NCBI GenBank assembly: GCA_022710185.1
Contig: JAKLHK010000001.1
Span: forward strand, 188,632-252,631
Reading direction: 5' to 3'
Length of the DNA: 64,000 nt
Origin: Bacteroidota bacterium
GTDB taxonomy: Bacteria > Bacteroidota > Bacteroidia > Bacteroidales > JAGNHN01
Shown one piece after another: positions 60,530 through 64,000 of the stretch. The translations under genes and the position numbers were made by a program. Under the pieces are notes generated by a model that was given only the letters and a program-made list of their open reading frames with translations, did no database searches and was not told where the DNA came from. Position 1 is the stretch's first letter; each line of letters begins with the position of its first letter.

Positions 60530-61402
60530 TCAGGTTTCCTTCCTGAGCTGATTTTCCGCTTCTTTCAGGGCAAGCCGCTGGGCCTCATCGGCGGTGGGAA
60601 ATTCCAGCTTCAGGGCGTTGAACCTATCCACCAGGATATCCGCCACCAGGGCCCGCATATACCATTTCTTGTCGGCCGGGATCACATACCACGGAGCCCA
60701 AGGGGTGCTGGTATGGCGCAGCATATCATCATATGCGGCCATGTAGCGGTCCCAATGCTGCCTTTCCTTCACATCCCCTGCACTGAACTTCCAGTGACGC
60801 GACGGGTCTTCGATACGTTCCAGGAAGCGCTGCTTTTGTTCCTCTCTGGAGACATGAAGAAAGAACTTGATGATGCTCATGCCGTTCTCGCTGAGGTATC
60901 GCTCAAAATCGTTGATCTGACGGAAGCGGGAGTTCCAGAATCCCTGGTCTCCGGGGTCCGGGGGGTTGGGCAGTTTCTGCCCGGCCAGTATGCCAGGATG
61001 CACGCGCACCACCAGCACCTCCTCATAATAGGAACGGTTGAAGATGCCGATACGCCCCCGTTCAGGCAGGGCCTTCATGCACCGCCAGAGATAGGTATGG
61101 TCCAGCTCTTCCGCCGATGGGGCCTTGAAGCTCGTGACCTGGCAACCCTGGGGGTTGATGCCCGACATCACATGACGGATGGTACCGTCCTTACCGGCGG
61201 CATCCATGGCCTGGAAAATGATTAATACACTGTGACGGTCAGAGGCATACAGCTTTTCCTGCATCTCCGAGAGCCGGCTTATGCCTTCCGACAGCAAGCG
61301 CTGGCCATCGTCCTTGTCCTGGGGGATGTCCCTGGCCCGGGTCACAAAGTCACTCAGCCGGGCTTGTCCGCCGGAAGGGAATAGGTATGGGGTATGGTCC
61401 AT
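60530..61402 (-). CDS. Polyphosphate:nucleotide phosphotransferase (PPK2 family)
   Basis: A 290-residue PPK2. Walker A-like 'QAMDAAGKDGTIRHVMSGIN', then 'FKAPSAEELDHTYLWRCMKA', the Walker B-like FNRSYYEEVLVVRV and 'FFLHVSREEQKQRFLERIED'; the lid module is between. These are the marks of one-domain PPK2, which use polyphosphate to phosphorylate AMP or ADP/GDP (class I or III; length suits class III). Cytoplasmic, linked to energy or phosphate storage. Confidence 0.9.
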   Translation of the reverse strand: MDHTPYLFPSGGQARLSDFVTRARDIPQDKDDGQRLLSEGISRLSEMQEKLYASDRHSVLIIFQAMDAAGKDGTIRHVMSGINPQGCQVTSFKAPSAEELDHTYLWRCMKALPERGRIGIFNRSYYEEVLVVRVHPGILAGQKLPNPPDPGDQGFWNSRFRQINDFERYLSENGMSIIKFFLHVSREEQKQRFLERIEDPSRHWKFSAGDVKERQHWDRYMAAYDDMLRHTSTPWAPWYVIPADKKWYMRALVADILVDRFNALKLEFPTADEAQRLALKEAENQLRKET

Positions 61403-61465
61403 GATCAGGGGGCTTCGTACAAATATCGGAATAAGCCCCTGAAATCCTATGGTTTCCGCACCCTC

Positions 61466-62977
61466 TTAACGGATCAGCCGGAACATCTTGTTCCAGCGCC
61501 AGCGCTTGAGCAGGGGCTGGTTCTTGTCGGAAGAGATCCAGACGAACTCGGCCTTGCCAACGATATGGTCTTCGGGAAGGAAGCCCCAGTAGCGGGAGTC
61601 AACCGAATTATGGCGGTTGTCGCCCATAACCCAGTAGTAGTCCATGCCGAAGGTATACTCCCTGGCTTCTGCTCCGTCGATGAGGATACGGCCCTGCTCT
61701 ACCTGCAGCTGATGTCCTTCATAGGTGGTGATGAGGCGGTGATATAGCGGAAGGTTGGCCATGCTCAGGGCGATGGTAGCCCCTTTTCTCGGGATCACCA
61801 GGGGGCCGAAGTTGTCCAGGTTCCAGTGCAGGGCGGTATCATAAGGGAAGATCTCGGGACTGGTCTCCCCGGCTGGCTGCACCACACGCTCCAGGCCGAT
61901 GACATTGGTATACCCGTTGATCTTCTCCGCCGCGGCATCCGTGAGGTTCATCAGGTACTGGCTGGCACCTACCTGGTACACCTCATCGGTGATGTCGAGG
62001 CTTTCCAGTGCCCGCTTGCTGAAGGCCTGGCCATTGGTGCTTACCACGAATTGGTGCTGCAGGATTCCGGTGATCTCCAATGGTTTGCCGTTGATATGCA
62101 CTACCTGGTCGATGATCCGGAGAGTATCACCGGGGATGGCGATGCATCGCTTGATGAAATTCTCGCGCTTGTCCACCGGGCGGTATACAATGTCCCCGAA
62201 ATAGTCCTTGCTGCTGCGCACCTGGGCTCGCCCATACTGCCTGATCAGGCTGTAATAACTGCGGTTGCTCTGGTAGAGGGTTGAAACGGTATCGCCCTCG
62301 GGGTAGTTGAACACCACGACATCATTATTCCTTACCGAACGCAGTTTGGGAAAGCGGTAATACTCCCAGTGGGGCCATTCCACATAAGACCTTGAGGTGG
62401 TGCTCAGGGGCAGCGTATGGTGTACCAGGGGAAAGGAGAGGGGGGTATTGGGCAGGCGCGCCCCGTAAACGAACTTGTTCACCCACAGATGATCGCCTAC
62501 CAGCAGGCTCTTCTCCATGGATGAAGTGGGGATTTTGTAATGCTGAAAATAGAACAGGTTGATGAGCGTAACCGCTACCACTGCGAAGATGATGGCCTCG
62601 AACCATTCCCTGGCCATGCCTTTTTTGATCTTGGGCCGCTCATGGGGTGGAAGGAATTTTGCTTTGCCTGACCAGGCCTCCCAGGGGAGGTAAATGAACG
62701 GGAGTACCGCCGCGAAGGCATGCTGCCCAAGGCTGGTACGCCCGAAGGAACGGGCCGTTTCAACGGCCAGGAGGATCATCATGAACAGGTTGATGAAGGG
62801 GAGCAGGAAGAGGATGATCCACCAGCGCGGCTTGCCCATGATGCTTATCCAGACCCAGAGGTTGTATATGGGTACCAGGGCTTTCCACTCTTTCTCCCCG
62901 GCCTTTCCGAACAGGGGGTACAGGCTGGCCCAGATGAGGAGCAGGCTCAGGATGAAAATGATCAATGAAATGCTCAT
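61466..62977 (-). CDS. lepB: Signal peptidase I (long Bacteroidota type)
   Basis: A 503-residue signal peptidase. The extra N-terminal 120 residues hold three or so helices; then the anchor helix and the catalytic pair: Ser153 in KIPTSSMEKSL and Lys276 in FIKRCIAIPGDTL. Box E follows as MGDNRHNSVDSRYWG. It removes Sec and Tat signal peptides at the periplasmic face. The large insert between Ser and Lys (about 120 residues) is usual for this phylum, where the enzyme is about 470-510 residues. Upstream of PPK2 on the same strand. Confidence 0.92.
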   Translation of the reverse strand: MSISLIIFILSLLLIWASLYPLFGKAGEKEWKALVPIYNLWVWISIMGKPRWWIILFLLPFINLFMMILLAVETARSFGRTSLGQHAFAAVLPFIYLPWEAWSGKAKFLPPHERPKIKKGMAREWFEAIIFAVVAVTLINLFYFQHYKIPTSSMEKSLLVGDHLWVNKFVYGARLPNTPLSFPLVHHTLPLSTTSRSYVEWPHWEYYRFPKLRSVRNNDVVVFNYPEGDTVSTLYQSNRSYYSLIRQYGRAQVRSSKDYFGDIVYRPVDKRENFIKRCIAIPGDTLRIIDQVVHINGKPLEITGILQHQFVVSTNGQAFSKRALESLDITDEVYQVGASQYLMNLTDAAAEKINGYTNVIGLERVVQPAGETSPEIFPYDTALHWNLDNFGPLVIPRKGATIALSMANLPLYHRLITTYEGHQLQVEQGRILIDGAEAREYTFGMDYYWVMGDNRHNSVDSRYWGFLPEDHIVGKAEFVWISSDKNQPLLKRWRWNKMFRLIR

Positions 62978-63032
62978 GTGGTTGAGGGAATTTTATGGTT
63001 TACAATATTCATGATTTTCGACATACGTGCCT

Positions 63033-63632
63033 TCAGTCGTTCAGTTGCTTATGCCAGCGGTCAACCTGGGCCTCCACCCCGGCAATATTCTTTTGGTAAT
63101 AGCTGAACAAAATGCGGATGGTCAATACATTGACCAGCAGCAGGGCGCCTGCTGCGCTCATCAAGAATGTGGTATCGGGGATAAAGGTTATCAGCCTGCT
63201 TCCGCGGGAAAGGAGCAGGAAGGCCGTGATGGCGGCTGAAAGGAACATGAGGTTGGCCAGCAGCAGGCCGCCGAGAAGGTAGGTCCTGCGCAGGAATTTC
63301 AGGCCTTTGCGCAACTGTCCGACATGCGTCATTACCTCTGCCGTGGGATCGGCCAGGGAAAGGACGGTACGCTGCATACGATAGTAAAAGGCCAGGCTCA
63401 GCAAACTGAGCAGGAACAAGGTCATCAGGCCCCCGAGGAATGGGGTGGAGTGCCCGATAGCCAGCGCGGCCCCCAATAGAATGCTCAGGATGATATTGAG
63501 GCGGACCTCTGTCCGGAGGACGCGCAAAAAGCCACTCCCCCAGGCTACCTCATCCCGCCCGGGCAAACCGGGAAGGTCCCCTTCCATATCCTGCAGTTTC
63601 CACTGCTTCCTTAGGGCATCAAGTTCTTCCAT
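63033..63632 (-). CDS. Four-helix membrane protein downstream of ECF sigma (possible anti-sigma)
   Basis: A 199-residue protein: about 40 cytoplasmic residues (MEELDALRKQWKLQ...) then two pairs of membrane helices ('LNIILSILLGAALAIGHSTP' and others). It overlaps the sigma factor gene by 14 bases, so they are translationally coupled. Many ECF sigma genes are followed by a membrane anti-sigma; the short N-terminal helix could serve, but no known anti-sigma motif is seen. Confidence 0.65.
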   Translation of the reverse strand: MEELDALRKQWKLQDMEGDLPGLPGRDEVAWGSGFLRVLRTEVRLNIILSILLGAALAIGHSTPFLGGLMTLFLLSLLSLAFYYRMQRTVLSLADPTAEVMTHVGQLRKGLKFLRRTYLLGGLLLANLMFLSAAITAFLLLSRGSRLITFIPDTTFLMSAAGALLLVNVLTIRILFSYYQKNIAGVEAQVDRWHKQLND

Positions 63633-64000
63633 CCTCCAGGAGTATTTTCAATCGTTGCCTCATGCGGTTCATACGCACCCCAATGTTGTTCACTGTCCAG
63701 CCCGTCACTGCGGCCATCTCTTCATAGCTCAGTTCATCCAGGTAGAGCATGGCCAGCATCCGGTCGGCCTCGGACAGCCGCCGGAGCGTGGCGTACAGGG
63801 CCTCATGCTCCTCCTTCAACCGCACCCCGTCATCCGTAGCTCCTTCCGGCAGCGCTTCCGCGGAACGCTTCATCCTCGCATCCTTGCGCACAAAGCTAAC
63901 CGCGGTGTTCATGGCTACCCGGTATATCCAGGCAGCCCTTGGGGCTTCCTCGCGAAAACCACTCCAGGAACGCCACAGCTGCAGCATGACTTCTTGCTCC
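63619..64000 (-). CDS. ECF-type RNA polymerase sigma factor (partial, N-terminus beyond window)
   Basis: The open frame enters from the window edge with EQEVMLQLWRSW (end of region 2) and AAWIYRVAMNTAVSFVRK, then region 4 'LRRLSEADRMLAMLYLDELS', YEEMAAVTGWTVNNIGVRMNR. These are usual for sigma-70 family ECF factors. The N-terminal 30-40 residues are outside the window; the ATG at 63987 is internal. It is the first gene of a pair with the membrane protein above. Confidence 0.88.
   Translation of the reverse strand, partial: EQEVMLQLWRSWSGFREEAPRAAWIYRVAMNTAVSFVRKDARMKRSAEALPEGATDDGVRLKEEHEALYATLRRLSEADRMLAMLYLDELSYEEMAAVTGWTVNNIGVRMNRMRQRLKILLEDGRT

Overview
The window looks like chromosome from a GC-rich member of the Bacteroidota (Bacteroidetes). 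The reasons are: (1) many genes are preceded by the phylum's -7 promoter element TAnnTTTG rather than by Shine-Dalgarno sites; (2) several families largely restricted to the phylum are present (DUF4175, DUF4292, DUF4837, long type I signal peptidase, bacterial GH3-like protein); (3) an M1 peptidase ends in a type IX secretion (Por) sorting domain; (4) the gene orders dut-nucleotidyltransferase-TPR-DUF4292-envC and purH-mreBCD are those of the phylum. GC richness was judged by eye. No phage, CRISPR array, rRNA operon or complete insertion sequence was seen.

Layout. 1-6.6 kb: a partial MltF-like transglycosylase (minus), then the dut/nucleotidyltransferase/TPR lipoprotein/DUF4292/EnvC cluster. 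6.6-9.8 kb: tatA, a LysM lytic transglycosylase and DUF4837, closed by a clear terminator. 9.8-17.5 kb: an export operon of the E. coli cecR-ybhGFSR type (TetR, TolC, HlyD, two ATPases, two permeases), with DUF2147 and a double-CDGSH protein inserted. 17.5-29.1 kb (minus): lipid-linked sugar flippase, a 1228-residue NtrY-like kinase, mnmG with a perfect parS site over its start, ybeY, an RsbW-like ATPase and DUF4175. 29.2-38 kb: M1 peptidase, gltX, glnS, folB and tRNA-Cys, separated by a remarkable set of degenerate 7-base tandem arrays, one intact and one broken four-helix-bundle gene, and an AAA ATPase pseudogene. 38-47 kb: a seven-haem NapC/NirT cytochrome, NAD(P)-binding protein, beta-propeller protein, secreted peroxiredoxin, mreDCB and purH. 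47-64 kb: MacB-type permease, recJ, LysE exporter, GH3-like protein, endonuclease/phosphatase, hemW, carbonic anhydrase, a DUF362/NapH-NapG-like iron-sulfur pair, a second kinase, PPK2, signal peptidase and an ECF sigma factor running off the end.

Most of the window is housekeeping: cell-wall synthesis and remodelling (MltF, MltD, EnvC, MreBCD, flippase), envelope biogenesis, tRNA charging and tRNA/rRNA maturation, and respiratory or redox proteins whose export probably uses Tat.

The most unusual signal is at 31.2-37.9 kb (plus one copy at 50.7 kb). Nine intergenic arrays share an exact 7-base period, a CATTnnn-type unit, and a tendency to occur as inverted pairs. One pair, each arm exactly 54 bp, starting CATTTAA and ending CATTTT, bounds a 531-bp cassette carrying the intact four-helix-bundle gene. 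A second pair bounds a truncated paralogue, and a third brackets tRNA-Cys. This looks like a small, possibly mobile or hairpin-forming element family, and I cannot name a published description of it.
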